Under the pieces are notes generated by a model. It did not search any database, had not been told where the DNA came from, and was given only the letters and a program-made list of their open reading frames with translations. Of a stretch of 64,000 nt of DNA, positions 43,815-53,350 are shown piece by piece; the first letter of the stretch is position 1; every line of letters starts with the position of its first letter. The stretch lies in assembly GCF_008935075.1 (NCBI RefSeq), contig NZ_CP044545.1, positions 1,515,501-1,579,500 on the forward strand. Reading direction: 5' to 3'. The stretch is from Pradoshia sp. D12 (GTDB taxonomy: Bacteria > Bacillota > Bacilli > Bacillales > Pradoshiaceae). The position numbers were made by a program, and so were the translations under genes.

Positions 43815-44669
43815 ATGAAACAAGAACCACCAAGAATTGCTTGGATTACAGACACGACATGCACATTAAACGAGAATTTTATTAAAAAAAATCGAATAAA
43901 TATTATTCCTTTACAAATTGTTATCGATGGAGTTTCATACAAAGAAACAATTGATATTACAGAAAAAGAATTTTACGAAAGAATGGCAAGTGAAAATACC
44001 ACTTTCCAATCATCACAACCATCAATTGGTGAATTTGTTGAATTATATGAAAAACTGAAAGAAGAGTATGATTATGGAATAGCGTTCCATTGCTCGGGTA
44101 AACTATCTGGTACTTTTTCAACATCTGTAATGGCTGCTGAGCAAGTAGGTTTTAAATTGTTTGCAATTGATTCACGTACTGGATCTTACCCTCTTTCTTA
44201 TTTGATGAAAAAAGGTATAGAGTTATTTGAACAGGGTTTTGATGCTGAAGAAATTGTCAGACAAATCGAAGAAATCAAAACGAATGCAAGGCTTTTCCTC
44301 ATACCGTCTAATCTTAATCAGCTCCATAAAAGCGGGCGAGTCTCAGGAAGCCAACGGCTCATTGCTAACTTGTTTAATATTAAGCCTATTCTTTCTATAG
44401 AAACAGAAGGGGCTAAAATTAGAGAAAAAGTTAGAACTGAAAAGAGAGCTATCCATTATATATTGGATTTATTAAGAGAAGATATGAAAGTTTGTAAGGT
44501 TAGTAAAATAGTAGTTATCCATGCTGATGACGAAGAAAATGCGCGTAAATTGGAAAAACAAATAAATGAAGAATTTAACTCCATTCCTACTGAGCGAATG
44601 CTATTGGTTCCTGTTGCTGGAGTCCATACAGGAGTAGGAACAATCGGAGTCTCATGGGTATGTGAATAA
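43815..44669 (+). CDS. DegV-family fatty-acid-binding protein
   Basis: A 284-residue DegV protein. ITDTTCTL near the N-terminus, SSQPSIGEFVELYEKL (about 72-87), FHCSGKLSGTFSTS (about 100-113), and the lipid-pocket region PSNLNQLHKSGRVSGSQRL are characteristic. In Firmicutes DegV/FakB proteins present a fatty acid to the kinase FakA. No fakA is in this window. ATG 43815 is chosen after GAAGAGGG; the frame extends back to 43779 without a ribosome site. It ends at a strong hairpin shared with the convergent lipoprotein gene. Confidence 0.88.
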   Translation: MKQEPPRIAWITDTTCTLNENFIKKNRINIIPLQIVIDGVSYKETIDITEKEFYERMASENTTFQSSQPSIGEFVELYEKLKEEYDYGIAFHCSGKLSGTFSTSVMAAEQVGFKLFAIDSRTGSYPLSYLMKKGIELFEQGFDAEEIVRQIEEIKTNARLFLIPSNLNQLHKSGRVSGSQRLIANLFNIKPILSIETEGAKIREKVRTEKRAIHYILDLLREDMKVCKVSKIVVIHADDEENARKLEKQINEEFNSIPTERMLLVPVAGVHTGVGTIGVSWVCE

Positions 44670-44684
44670 ATAGTAAAACTAAAG

Positions 44685-44722
44685 AAACTAAAGCTCCTCG
44701 ACTGGGAGCTTTAGTTTTTTAT
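44685..44722. terminator. Bidirectional terminator between degV-like and lipoprotein genes
   Basis: AAACTAAAGCTCC / GGAGCTTTAGTTT with a seven-base loop and T runs on both strands. Confidence 0.9.
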
Positions 44723-44724
44723 AG

Positions 44725-45615
44725 TTACATACTGGTTGTATCATTTAAATTTATTTCGTTTGGATTATCCAATGCTTCCTTAGGAAGTACAATCTTATCA
44801 ATTTTATTATAGTCATAGTAGCTAGATTCAATACTTTGTTCTAATACAAGGGAATTTCCGTTTTCCGAGATACCTATATTCATATCTACATTCATCACCG
44901 ATGGTAAAAAAGTATTTTTGTCTATAAAGATTTCATATTCGACTTCTTGTAGTGTCATAGATTTCAGAGCTGTTTCTAATTCAGGTATATTAGCAGGTAA
45001 TGATCCTTTTACGTATTCATTTAATTTTTCATCATTGCCTGCTAAAGTTAAAACATATTGATCAGCTTCCTGCTCAAAGGTAAAGTCGTCTGCAAATGAC
45101 TCTAAATCTTTCAGAGAATCTAATTGATTCGTTCCCGGCTGTAAATTAAGCCCTTTCGCCACCTCAGTATAATCTGCATTATATCTTCCCCACTGATCTC
45201 CCTCGATATCGTGCATGAAAAATCCTTCATCTGTTAAATATTGATCGATTTTACCTTCCTGTTCTCCGGTTGCTGGATTTTTATAATAAATTTCAATCTG
45301 TTGGTATAAGGAGAAAGGTTCCTGAATCATTTTAGAGTCTGTCCTTGTTTCTGTTGTCAAAATGATTCCATCAGCTTCAGTTGATATTTCTTGATCTATA
45401 TCTAATTTAAGACCAAGACTTTTAACTTCAGAAGAAGCCTCAACCATTTTTTTATAGACTTCCTTGGCTGTTAGTTCAGATTCACCATTTTTTGTTTCCT
45501 CTGCCTTTGCTACCTCATTGCCATTTTTAGATACCGGTGAAGCTTCCTCATTACAAGCAGTTAAAAATAAAATGAAAAAAATACTTCCCAAATAAGATAC
45601 TGACTTCTTCAACAT
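44725..45615 (-). CDS. DUF6612-type lipoprotein
   Basis: A 296-residue lipoprotein from ATG 45615, which has AAGGAGG five bases upstream. The signal ends in a lipobox FLTAC (about residue 20). The mature part begins with a Ser/Glu/Lys-rich linker, then LTAKEVYKKMVEASSEVKSL and a beta-rich domain with EGFFMHDIEGDQWGRY and PSVMNVDMNIGI, which resembles DUF6612/LppX-like lipid-shuttling folds. Attached to the outer face of the membrane. Function unknown. Single gene. Confidence 0.78.
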   Translation of the reverse strand: MLKKSVSYLGSIFFILFLTACNEEASPVSKNGNEVAKAEETKNGESELTAKEVYKKMVEASSEVKSLGLKLDIDQEISTEADGIILTTETRTDSKMIQEPFSLYQQIEIYYKNPATGEQEGKIDQYLTDEGFFMHDIEGDQWGRYNADYTEVAKGLNLQPGTNQLDSLKDLESFADDFTFEQEADQYVLTLAGNDEKLNEYVKGSLPANIPELETALKSMTLQEVEYEIFIDKNTFLPSVMNVDMNIGISENGNSLVLEQSIESSYYDYNKIDKIVLPKEALDNPNEINLNDTTSM

Positions 45616-46174
45616 ATGTTCCTCCTTGATATTGAATTCACTGAAAACGAAGTACATTCTAAAGCATATTAAGCAAAGTCATATATGTATAAATTAATTG
45701 CAAGTTTGCAAGTGCTTAACTAAGTAGACAATTGGACTGATATCAGGAAATGAATTTTTTATACTGATTGAGATGATACCTAATGAAGAGAGCATCTGGA
45801 GATTATTCATAGTGGTAATGATCAAATCAACAATAACACAATACCCTAAATTTTGTAAAAAATGCATCTTTATAAATATAATTAATATTTTGTTTGAATA
45901 TGATTATAGCAACTGTATTACTAGTTATATAAGTAAACAAAACAGAAGAGAAGGGGGGCAAAAGCTGGTGTGAATTCTGAATGGAGGATACCGCTACATT
46001 AATCTAAACTTTAAATTTATAAATGATAATCTAAAAGTAGCAAAGAATGGCTGGATCAATGAAAGGGGTTCTGGCCTATTTTATATAGCCGGTTTTGTCA
46101 GAATGCAGATAAATTTTTTACTAGCAATATTGGCAAAAAATGGATTGTCTTAATATCCAATCTTAAATAGTGTT
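45616..46174. other. Intergenic, no convincing gene
   Basis: About 560 bases between two minus-strand genes. A 66-codon plus-strand frame (45773-45973) lacks a ribosome site and family likeness. MNSEWRIPLH after GGGGGGC near 45970 is only ten codons. Probably a site of past gene loss. Confidence 0.35.
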
Positions 46175-46210
46175 TAAAAAATAGGCTGTCGACAAAGTCG
46201 GCAGCCTAAA
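46175..46210 (-). terminator. Terminator of the DUF3900 gene
   Basis: TAGGCTGCCGAC / GTCGACAGCCTA with a three-base loop and a T run on the minus strand. Confidence 0.8.
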
Positions 46211-46298
46211 AACCATCTAATCTAAAGGTTATCATATATCAGGATTTATAGCTTTAAAATCAGAACCCTTCTTTAAATCATGGAATTTAACCTATGAT

Positions 46299-47369
46299 TT
46301 AAAAAGTATTATTTTCATAGGTCTTTTTATTTATTTTATCGATTACCCTATGCAGGTCATCAGGTTTGTGGAATTCGATGGGGGAGAATCCCTTCTCAAA
46401 TAAAATTTGCTCTGCTTCAATCACCAATACATAACGATTGTTAATTTTGGCTAAATGAATGGTTTCACCGAAATCGGCCAGCAATCCTTTAATATTCGTA
46501 TTATCCAGCTTCATCTTTAGTTCAATATCCGGTTCTTGTTCAACAATTTGAGCGGCTGCTTCTACAACTTGTTCAGTTGTTAATCGTTCCTGAAGCTCAC
46601 GCTTGGGACTGTCAGCCCAGATTTCAATAGCTTCTTCAAACTGACGGCGTTCCTCACTTTCGGGCTCATATACTTCACCAATATGCTCCTGTACCATGTC
46701 AATGACATGATTCTTCACTAATTCTTGTTTAGATTCACCATACTCTACAAATTTTAAAAAATCTTCGAAATATCGGGCATGTGAGGATTGATGAATTTTT
46801 AATTCGCTTTCCTCAATCATGCCTTCTTCAGGCATATGAGGGTATAGAATGGATTTCATATTTTTAGTAGTGATGGCCATCTCGACATTGCGAATTAATG
46901 TTTTTTCATCAGATATAGAAGCGACCTTTGGTTCAAAATCACATTTCATTAAAAATAAAAATCGATGTTCGAAAAATTTCCGCGGTACGGCTGAAGCCAT
47001 AACAAACACACCGCCCCGAACTGCACTTGTATCAAGATAAGCATGAACGAATTCCTCACTGAATGCTTTAAAATCTTCTTTATTATCAGCAAAGCGAGTA
47101 CGGTTAAATGCATTGTAGTTTGGATTTGAATCCAATGTATGACCTGGTTCAATTATAAAATGGCCCAGCTTTGTTGGTACTTGTTCTGAATTGGGATGAC
47201 GATCGACTTTACGCTTTACGATTTTCTTGAATTCGCCATCAAGGAAATCTTTAAGAGCACTTTCCTCATATTCATCTGTATCAAGTGTTTGATAATGCTT
47301 AGCTGTAGGCTGTTCCTTATCTTCTGTTTCCACAACAAAGAAAGATAAAAATTTAATCTCAAATTCCAT
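46299..47369 (-). CDS. DUF3900 family protein
   Basis: A 356-residue cytosolic protein from ATG 47369 (AAAGGTG six bases upstream). It matches the Bacillus DUF3900 family throughout: EFEIKFLSFFVVETEDKEQ, DTDEYEESALKDFLDGEFKK, DTSAVRGGVFVMASAVPRKF, FLFLMKCDFEPKVASISDEK, SILYPHMPEEGM and KIHQSSHARYFEDFLKFVEY. The order of a GGxFV strand, a FEPK strand and a Y-F-x-x-FL helix is reminiscent of the nucleoid-associated NdpA/YejK fold, but this is inference. Function unknown. Two paralogous unknown genes follow upstream on the same strand. Confidence 0.82.
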   Translation of the reverse strand: MEFEIKFLSFFVVETEDKEQPTAKHYQTLDTDEYEESALKDFLDGEFKKIVKRKVDRHPNSEQVPTKLGHFIIEPGHTLDSNPNYNAFNRTRFADNKEDFKAFSEEFVHAYLDTSAVRGGVFVMASAVPRKFFEHRFLFLMKCDFEPKVASISDEKTLIRNVEMAITTKNMKSILYPHMPEEGMIEESELKIHQSSHARYFEDFLKFVEYGESKQELVKNHVIDMVQEHIGEVYEPESEERRQFEEAIEIWADSPKRELQERLTTEQVVEAAAQIVEQEPDIELKMKLDNTNIKGLLADFGETIHLAKINNRYVLVIEAEQILFEKGFSPIEFHKPDDLHRVIDKINKKTYENNTF

Positions 47370-47529
47370 GTTATACACCTTTTTTCCTTAGAGTCAGCCT
47401 TTTCAGTATCCCAAAACAGAGGTATTTCGTCAATGAAGACATGGTCGAAGATCGAAATAAAGAAAGCTGAGAGTTCTTTTTAAATTTAACCAACCATCTA
47501 GCCATGAACTTTCCTTAGTGATGCAATAA

Positions 47530-47562
47530 TAAAAGCGAATGAACAGGGTGCTTCATTCGCTT
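47530..47562 (-). terminator. Terminator of the 153-residue protein gene
   Basis: AAGCGAATGAA / TTCATTCGCTT stem with TTTATT following on the minus strand. Confidence 0.75.
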
Positions 47563-47575
47563 AGAAGGTAGATAT

Positions 47576-48037
47576 TCAGGAGGCTTCTATACTGTTTTTA
47601 TGATTCCTGTTAAGTACCAATAAACGTCTTTTTAATTCATTGGCATATAGGATATCATGATGTTTCATAGCTATATTAAGTAAATCTAATAAATCATCAA
47701 GTGTTAGATGAGGGGTTGATTGTTCGTCAACAGAAGGCATTTGATCTTTAAGAGGGTTATCTTCATTCTGATTGGTATAAAAATCAGTGAAAATATCTAC
47801 CAATAAGGCATCTGTGATTTTTTCCCCATTTGTTTCTGGTAGTCGATTCTGAGACTCAAGTTCTTCTACAACACAATCGAATCCTTTATCGGATAAGGAA
47901 AACTCTCCGTTTCTGCCGAATAATTGTTTGAAAATAGTAAGTAGGACTGGAGTTGTTAATGATATCAATAGCTTTTCATATACAGTTTTTGTCTGCCTGA
48001 TTTCTGATACTATGATTTCCTTAGTCGTTGATTTCAT
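47576..48037 (-). CDS. Unknown protein, paralogue of the next gene
   Basis: A 153-residue protein of mostly helical composition. It shares with the protein encoded at 48351-48794 an N-terminal block (KLLxSLxxPxxxxxFxxLFG, followed by LS..) and a C-terminal block LTxDDLLDLLNxAxxxHDxLYAxxxKxRL. The last block resembles the IDEAL motif of Bacillus regulators in spacing, but is not a clear match. Glu/Asn/Asp-rich linker between the blocks. No signal or membrane helix. GAGGGGGATTTAA precedes ATG 48037. Function unknown. Confidence 0.65.
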   Translation of the reverse strand: MKSTTKEIIVSEIRQTKTVYEKLLISLTTPVLLTIFKQLFGRNGEFSLSDKGFDCVVEELESQNRLPETNGEKITDALLVDIFTDFYTNQNEDNPLKDQMPSVDEQSTPHLTLDDLLDLLNIAMKHHDILYANELKRRLLVLNRNHKNSIEAS

Positions 48038-48305
48038 TTAAATCCCCCTCAAAAAATAATAATCGCACAATATTTTGTTGGGACCATAATAACATATACC
48101 TTTATATGATTTACACTGTAGTGAACTGAATAATTGCAATTGTCACAATATAGTAGTATTTTCCCTATATTAGAAGGAATACCCTGTAATTAGATGGCAT
48201 CTTTGTTGGAAATACTTCTATATGTAATCGCTTGGCAAAATAATCTATTTATAATGGTTGCTGATCAATTTTGATATTTTATTGTAATTAACATTTGTAC
48301 GCATT
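48038..48305. other. Intergenic between the paralogues
   Basis: About 270 AT-rich bases. No feature beyond the terminator at 48306 recognised. The two paralogues therefore appear to be separate transcription units. Confidence 0.35.
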
Positions 48306-48333
48306 AAAAAGGATGCCTTTTAAAAAAGCATCC
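48306..48333 (-). terminator. Terminator of the 147-residue protein gene
   Basis: GGATGC / GCATCC hairpin with flanking A and T runs just after the stop at 48351. Confidence 0.75.
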
Positions 48334-48350
48334 CCACATATTTATAATTT

Positions 48351-48794
48351 TTATCGTAATAAAGAACAAATTTGAGAAAGGCGATCTTTAATATGTTCTG
48401 CATAAAGCTCATCATGATCTTCGTTTGCGAAATTAAGTAAATCCAGTAGGTCATCTACTGTTAAATCATTTGTTTCTTCTTTGGAGTCCCCTTCATCATC
48501 CTCCAAAACGGTCTCAGCCGTGACGTGCCTGCCAATCTTGTCATAAAATAAATGAATCAGTGTTGAACTGGCATATGGCACAGAAGTGTTTGGAAGCTCT
48601 TCCGTGTGGTCTTTCAATTCAGTAAGAATTTTATAATAAGCATTTTCACTTAACCGGTGTGTCCCAGAAGGTCCGAATAAATTATAAAACATTTTTATAA
48701 TAATCGGAGCTGATAAAGAATGTAATAATTTTTGAGAAACTTGGTCTGATTGATTTAGTTCAGCAATAATTGTATGATATGTGTTTTTTTTCAT
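48351..48794 (-). CDS. Unknown protein, paralogue of the previous gene
   Basis: A 147-residue helical protein. The blocks shared with the 47576-48037 product are KLLHSLSAPIIIKMFYNLFG near the start and LTVDDLLDLLNFANEDHDEL near the end, separated by an acidic linker (VLEDDEGDSKEE). The similarity of both ends and the divergent middle point to an old tandem duplication. No family recognised. A weak AAAGGAAAG ribosome site lies 12 bases before ATG 48794. Confidence 0.63.
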   Translation of the reverse strand: MKKNTYHTIIAELNQSDQVSQKLLHSLSAPIIIKMFYNLFGPSGTHRLSENAYYKILTELKDHTEELPNTSVPYASSTLIHLFYDKIGRHVTAETVLEDDEGDSKEETNDLTVDDLLDLLNFANEDHDELYAEHIKDRLSQICSLLR

Positions 48795-49056
48795 CTTAAG
48801 ACCTAACTTTCCTTTTTTAATAATCTATGATAGAACAAAAAATAAAAAAAACAAAATATTTTGATTCCATATGAATCATATATTTATAATTTCATCTAAC
48901 ATAAATCATTCTTATAGCAAGGTTTTAACGTTTGTTTTTTAGAGGTCCTCTTGAAATACGGAAATGTTATTACAAAATAAAGGAAAATAGGTGTTAACAT
49001 TTGGCAAGGGATTACGGTATAGTGAAAGTAGAAGACTTTCAGAAAGGTTGAATAAG

Positions 49057-49221
49057 ATGGCTCATATTATAATATTTAACAAAAATATTCTTACCACTAT
49101 TATTTCTTTTATAAAGATAATTTGCTCTGCACTATTTGTTGGATTCATTGCTGTTGCTGGTATAGCATTAGTGATTTACACTTTTATGATATTAGAGGAA
49201 TTCATTTCCTCAATTATATAG
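49057..49221 (+). CDS. Small membrane protein
   Basis: A 54-residue protein from ATG 49057, after AGAAAGG. Two hydrophobic stretches (ILTTIISFIKIICSALFVGF and AVAGIALVIYTFMIL) make it a two-helix or long hairpin membrane protein ending EEFISSII. The frame stays open to 48991 without a better ribosome site. Family unknown. Confidence 0.45.
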   Translation: MAHIIIFNKNILTTIISFIKIICSALFVGFIAVAGIALVIYTFMILEEFISSII

Positions 49222-50005
49222 GTTGTGCTCGGTTTAACATATGCTTAGATTTTAAAATGATTGTTTACATAATATTTTTATTTAGTATTAGTAAAAGTTT
49301 TGACTAATGAATCTAAAAACAACTAAAAGTATAGAATTATGTATATATCTCTACATTATATAATAAGAATTAACTACATAGTTAAGGTGACAGCTTGTCT
49401 CTTCATTGGTCATTCAAATTAAGTATGTTCTACATATTTTAAAATTAGAGGTTATGGCTACTCCAATCATATAAAAAAGGATGCTAACGCCTGGCATTAT
49501 TCTTTTTATAATATGATTGGTGATTCGAGCTGTTTGAATACTGTTGCCAAGACCACACTATAACTTTATAGGTCTTTCCATCCTTGTACATATTTTTCCC
49601 CTTGATAACCCCAACATTTACTCCAAACATCAAGACAAGCACTGGGGGTACTAACCCTGTTTCTGAAAACGTGTTTGTACATAATCTTCCTAACTCACAG
49701 TCTTTTTTAGCTGTTTCTTCATCCCCACACTATATAGCTAATAAATCAGAATATATAAAGTTAAGGGGGAGCAACCAATGTATTCGCGAACTATATCCCT
49801 TCTCTGAATGTTTTAACAATAGAAGCAGTACTAGTAAATATGATTAGGGAGAAGATAATTAGTAAAAAGTGTGAGGTCATTTTTTTAAAAATGATTCTCC
49901 TTTTAGGTGCTTTCATATACAAATTAATATGGCTATGCCTTCATAGCCAGTTATACTCTGCTGTTTAATAAAAGTGTTTAAAAAAATATAGAAGGGGAGA
50001 GTCCA
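49222..50005. other. Long intergenic with possible gene remnant
   Basis: About 780 bases. On the minus strand a 48-codon frame (49630 to 49484), containing VIKGKNMYKDGKTYKVIVWS, reads like the end of a protein but lacks a ribosome site. A plus-strand frame of 87 codons (49584-49847) has none either. Both are probably remnants. The rest is AT-rich, and GGGGAGA before dacC is its ribosome site. Confidence 0.35.
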
Positions 50006-51487
50006 TTGTACAAGCAGATGAAATGGTTATGTCTGTTAATGGTTGTTATGGTTATTAGTTTTAGCTCTGTCAGTCCCTTGAAAAAGGACGAGGCTTCTAA
50101 TGCCGCTGGAGGAAGCCAGTTAAGCTCTAAAATCGCCAAGGTGCTAAGCCATCCTGATTTAAAAGGTGCCAGTATTGGAATAAGCGTGAGAAATGCATCT
50201 AATGGAAAAATAATATACAAGCATAATGGGGATACCAGATTAAGGCCGGCCTCAAGTATGAAGTTAGTTACCGGTGCTGCTGCTCTTCAATTACTTGGAG
50301 AAAACTATCGTTTCAAAACTGAGATCTATACAGATGGTAAACAAAAAGGAAGTACCTTAAAGGGAAATATTTACATCAGGGGGAAGGGGGATCCTACTCT
50401 AGGGGAGAAGGATCTAGACAATATTGCTTTAGCTCTAAAAAAGAAGGGGATAAAGAAGATTAAAGGAAATCTTGTGGCGGATGATACATGGTATGACCAA
50501 ATCCGATTATCATTGGATATGCCATGGAGTGATGAGCAAGAGTATTATGGTGCTCAAATTTCTGGATTAACCTTTTCCCCCAATGCTGATTATGATGCAG
50601 GTACAGTGATTATACAAGTCAAGTCTGGCAATAAAGTAGGTAAAGCCGCCTCTGTAACCATGACTCCAAAGACGGATTATGTGAAGATATCGAACAAAAC
50701 CAAAGTTGGTAAGGTTAACAGTAAAAATACTGTTAAGATACATAGAAAACATGGCAGCAATGGAATTACTGTCACCGGGAATGTCCCTCTAAATTCCGGT
50801 ACTACAAAAACATGGATTTCTGTATGGGAGCCTACTCGATATACCCTTGCTTTATTTAAAAGATCTTTAGAAAAGCAAGGCATTAAAATTACTGGGAATT
50901 ATACAGCCGGAAAAATACCAGCTAAGCCTACAAAGCTTGCCACCGACCATTCACCTAAATTGGGTACGATTCTTGTACCATATATGAAGCTTAGTAATAA
51001 TACAATATCTGAGGTTCTTGTAAAAGAAATGGGCAGGGTAAAAGGAAAAGTGGGAAGCTGGGATAAGGGATTATCAGTTGTTGAGGGCCAGTTTGTCGAT
51101 TTGGGGATTGGAAATGATGCCATACTTATGAGAGACGGTTCAGGGTTGTCTCATGTTAGTATGATCTCAGCTAACGCATTAACAAATTTACTTTATAAAG
51201 CGCAAACCAAACCATGGTATAAAACATATAAGAATGCACTTCCAGTAGCAGGTGATAGTGATCGAAGTGTAGGAGGGACATTAAGAAACAGAATGAAGGG
51301 CACAGCTGCACAAGGTAAAATCATAGCCAAAACAGGTACGATTTCAACGGTCAGTAGTTTGACGGGATATGTAAAAGGAAAGAAGGGGAATAAATACGTT
51401 TTCTCCATCATTATTAACAATGCCAAGAAAGAAAATCAGCTGAAGAAAATTGAAGACGAGATGGCTGTCATTCTGGCTAGCAATTAG
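50006..51487 (+). CDS. dacC: D-alanyl-D-alanine carboxypeptidase/endopeptidase PBP4 type
   Basis: A 493-residue S13-family penicillin-binding protein. A signal peptide (WLCLLMVVMVISFSSVSP) is followed by the penicilloyl-serine motif SSMK (about 83-86), then the long insertion typical of class C enzymes, SNN (about 331-333) and KTGT (about 439-442). It trims or cleaves peptidoglycan stem peptides outside the membrane. Length equals Bacillus subtilis DacC, which is a stationary-phase protein. The start is TTG 50006 after GGGGAGA. Single gene. Confidence 0.93.
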   Translation: MYKQMKWLCLLMVVMVISFSSVSPLKKDEASNAAGGSQLSSKIAKVLSHPDLKGASIGISVRNASNGKIIYKHNGDTRLRPASSMKLVTGAAALQLLGENYRFKTEIYTDGKQKGSTLKGNIYIRGKGDPTLGEKDLDNIALALKKKGIKKIKGNLVADDTWYDQIRLSLDMPWSDEQEYYGAQISGLTFSPNADYDAGTVIIQVKSGNKVGKAASVTMTPKTDYVKISNKTKVGKVNSKNTVKIHRKHGSNGITVTGNVPLNSGTTKTWISVWEPTRYTLALFKRSLEKQGIKITGNYTAGKIPAKPTKLATDHSPKLGTILVPYMKLSNNTISEVLVKEMGRVKGKVGSWDKGLSVVEGQFVDLGIGNDAILMRDGSGLSHVSMISANALTNLLYKAQTKPWYKTYKNALPVAGDSDRSVGGTLRNRMKGTAAQGKIIAKTGTISTVSSLTGYVKGKKGNKYVFSIIINNAKKENQLKKIEDEMAVILASN

Positions 51488-51611
51488 AAAGAACAATCCA
51501 ATTAAGTAGGACCTGCACTATTATGAGCTCAAGACCATCTAACCTTGGTGCAGGTCATGCTGATATCTGAATTAGTTTTGTATTTTATAGTAATCTATAA
51601 ATTATTTGAAA

Positions 51612-51839
51612 TCATGAGTATAAAGTGATGAAGATTCTTAATAGGAAGATCATTGGTAATAAAATGATAAATTTTGTCACGGAGTATTTCGATAGTCCTT
51701 CAATAACTAAAATGGCAAATACGGCATATATGGTTATAAGCAATCCGAAAATCCAGTCATTAAAGCCAAAGTTCAACTGTAAAAAGGTTATGCAAATAAT
51801 CGCTAAGAAATGGAGACCGTCGTACTTATCTCTGTTCAA
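51612..51839 (-). CDS. Small three-helix membrane protein
   Basis: A 75-residue protein. TTG 51839 lies nine bases after AAAGGAG, a good ribosome site. The sequence consists almost wholly of hydrophobic segments (LHFLAIICITFLQLNF, WIFGLLITIYAVFAILVI, FIILLPMIFLLRIFITLY). No motif, no family recognised. It sits alone downstream of dacC in the opposite direction. Confidence 0.6.
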   Translation of the reverse strand: MNRDKYDGLHFLAIICITFLQLNFGFNDWIFGLLITIYAVFAILVIEGLSKYSVTKFIILLPMIFLLRIFITLYS

Positions 51840-51864
51840 AAAAAACCGCTCCTTTCCTTTATAG

Positions 51865-52252
51865 TCTATTCATGATGTAGGAATGGGAACATTTTAAAAA
51901 CATCATTAAAACAAATAAACATGTAACTGACGTCTTTATTCTGAGGCACATTCGTTCCTTTAAACTGTACACTATGTCAATTGTATTTTTATAAACATAA
52001 GGGGGAGACCTATATTAGGTATTACCTTATACTATAAAGTTAATGGCAAAGGTATACCTCCTATTTTTGTAAAATTCATTGGTACATAGAATAATGCTAA
52101 TTAGTTGGAATCCTTTTACTTAAAAAGCGGCATTTAGCAATTCTAAATGATAATTTTTGATGATAAAATCAATAAATAAGTTTCACTTAATTATTGAAAA
52201 AATCAGAATACATGTTTAAGAATATGCTGATGAATTATGAGGAGGAAAGAGA
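51865..52252. other. Intergenic, nothing recognised
   Basis: About 390 AT-rich bases. It includes the ribosome site GAGGAGGAAAG of the next gene. A loose inverted repeat around AGGTATTACCTTATACTA (52018) was seen but not convincing. Confidence 0.35.
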
Positions 52253-52566
52253 ATGCTTTTGCCTTCTGTTGTACTTGCGGTGATCGGTATATTACTCATG
52301 ATGAGTGGGAACTCGATTAGAAAAAAAGGAAAAACGTCCTTTATCGCAGGGAATAATGAAGTCTTTATTCCGAAGAATGAGAAAAAATTGGCTGAAAGAA
52401 TAGGGTGGCTATTGGTTTTATTTGGTTATGAAACCGTTGCTTTTCCCATCTTTTTTATTATATAAAAATCCTTGAAGGATACCATTTCGCAATATTGGCA
52501 ATTCTTCATTTGGCGATTGTTTTTATTTTTATGCTTATGGATCAATTCGAAGCAGGGAATTCATAA
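52253..52566 (+). pseudogene. Frameshifted small membrane protein gene
   Basis: ATG 52253 (GGAGGAAAG before it) opens a 70-codon frame with two membrane helices (LPSVVLAVIGILLMMSGNSI and WLLVLFGYETVAFPIFF). Right after its stop, the -1 frame continues with KILEGYHFAILAILHLAIVF and ends MDQFEAGNS at 52566. One extra T in the run of six at 52451-52456 would join the two into a protein of about 104 residues with three helices, like DUF3784-type proteins. Either a recent frameshift or a homopolymer miscall. Confidence 0.6.
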
Positions 52567-52766
52567 GAAGATATGCCTCTTGGAGTACTCCTTTTTAAAA
52601 CTATTCATTACAAAAACATTGACTTAGCACATTAGACATATCGACAATGGGATGGTTTTTGCAATTCCGCTAATCTCATCCTTAATCATTAACAGAGTTG
52701 AAACAAAAGAATGTCGCAATAAAAGGAGTGGAATTTTCACTCCTTCTTTTAATTATTGGTATTATT

Positions 52767-53252
52767 TTAAGTCTCATTTTGCTTAAATGTAGATTGTGTG
52801 AGTGTTTGAGTAAAGTGCTGATAGGCTAAGAGAGAGGAAATAATAACTCCTGATAGTAGTATGCTGGAATAAATAAATTTTGTCCCCACATGATCAGAGA
52901 GTATCATTAAACCTGCACTTGCCATTACACAAGCCAAGACCGAAAAATAATAAGCATGAGTCTTTGCATTTTTAATACCAATATAACTAGCTAAGATGAG
53001 GATACTAATGAGACATATCAACATAATAGCAGGAAAAAACGGCTGGAGTTTTGCAGCATAAACCAGGTAATCTAATTTTGATACTTGATCGGCATGTGAA
53101 ATTCTTTCTGCTGTAAGCATAGTAAATGGAGTGGACCACCGCCATTCGAAAATGTCATCTCGGAGAGCACTTCCTTCATAGAAAGCGGCCATTGTTGATA
53201 AACATAGCAATAACAATGAAGCTGAAAGCGGAATAATGGTTTTCAGTTTCAT
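52767..53252 (-). CDS. DUF4306 (YjdJ-like) membrane protein
   Basis: A 161-residue protein from ATG 53252 (GAGGGA upstream). The first 90 residues resemble Bacillus subtilis YjdJ: hydrophobic start, STMAAFYEGSALRDDIFEWR, WSTPFTML, SKLDYLVYAAKLQPFFPAIM. Two further helices follow (VLACVMASAGLMIL and FIYSSILLSGVIISSLLAYQ), so it is longer than the roughly 110-residue family norm. Function unknown. The frame upstream to 53318 lacks a ribosome site. Confidence 0.72.
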   Translation of the reverse strand: MKLKTIIPLSASLLLLCLSTMAAFYEGSALRDDIFEWRWSTPFTMLTAERISHADQVSKLDYLVYAAKLQPFFPAIMLICLISILILASYIGIKNAKTHAYYFSVLACVMASAGLMILSDHVGTKFIYSSILLSGVIISSLLAYQHFTQTLTQSTFKQNET

Positions 53253-53350
53253 TTTGTATCCCTCATTTTTTATAGTATGGATCATGTAGTTACCAAAAAA
53301 TATGACTGGAATCTTCAATTGTTAGCAAACTCTGAAAAAATATCTTATAA

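Noticed and set aside
45773-45973. 66-codon ORF
   Set aside because: No ribosome site, and composition typical of random AT-rich sequence.
49584-49847. 87-codon ORF on the plus strand
   Set aside because: No ribosome site, and it overlaps a more protein-like but also doubtful minus-strand fragment.
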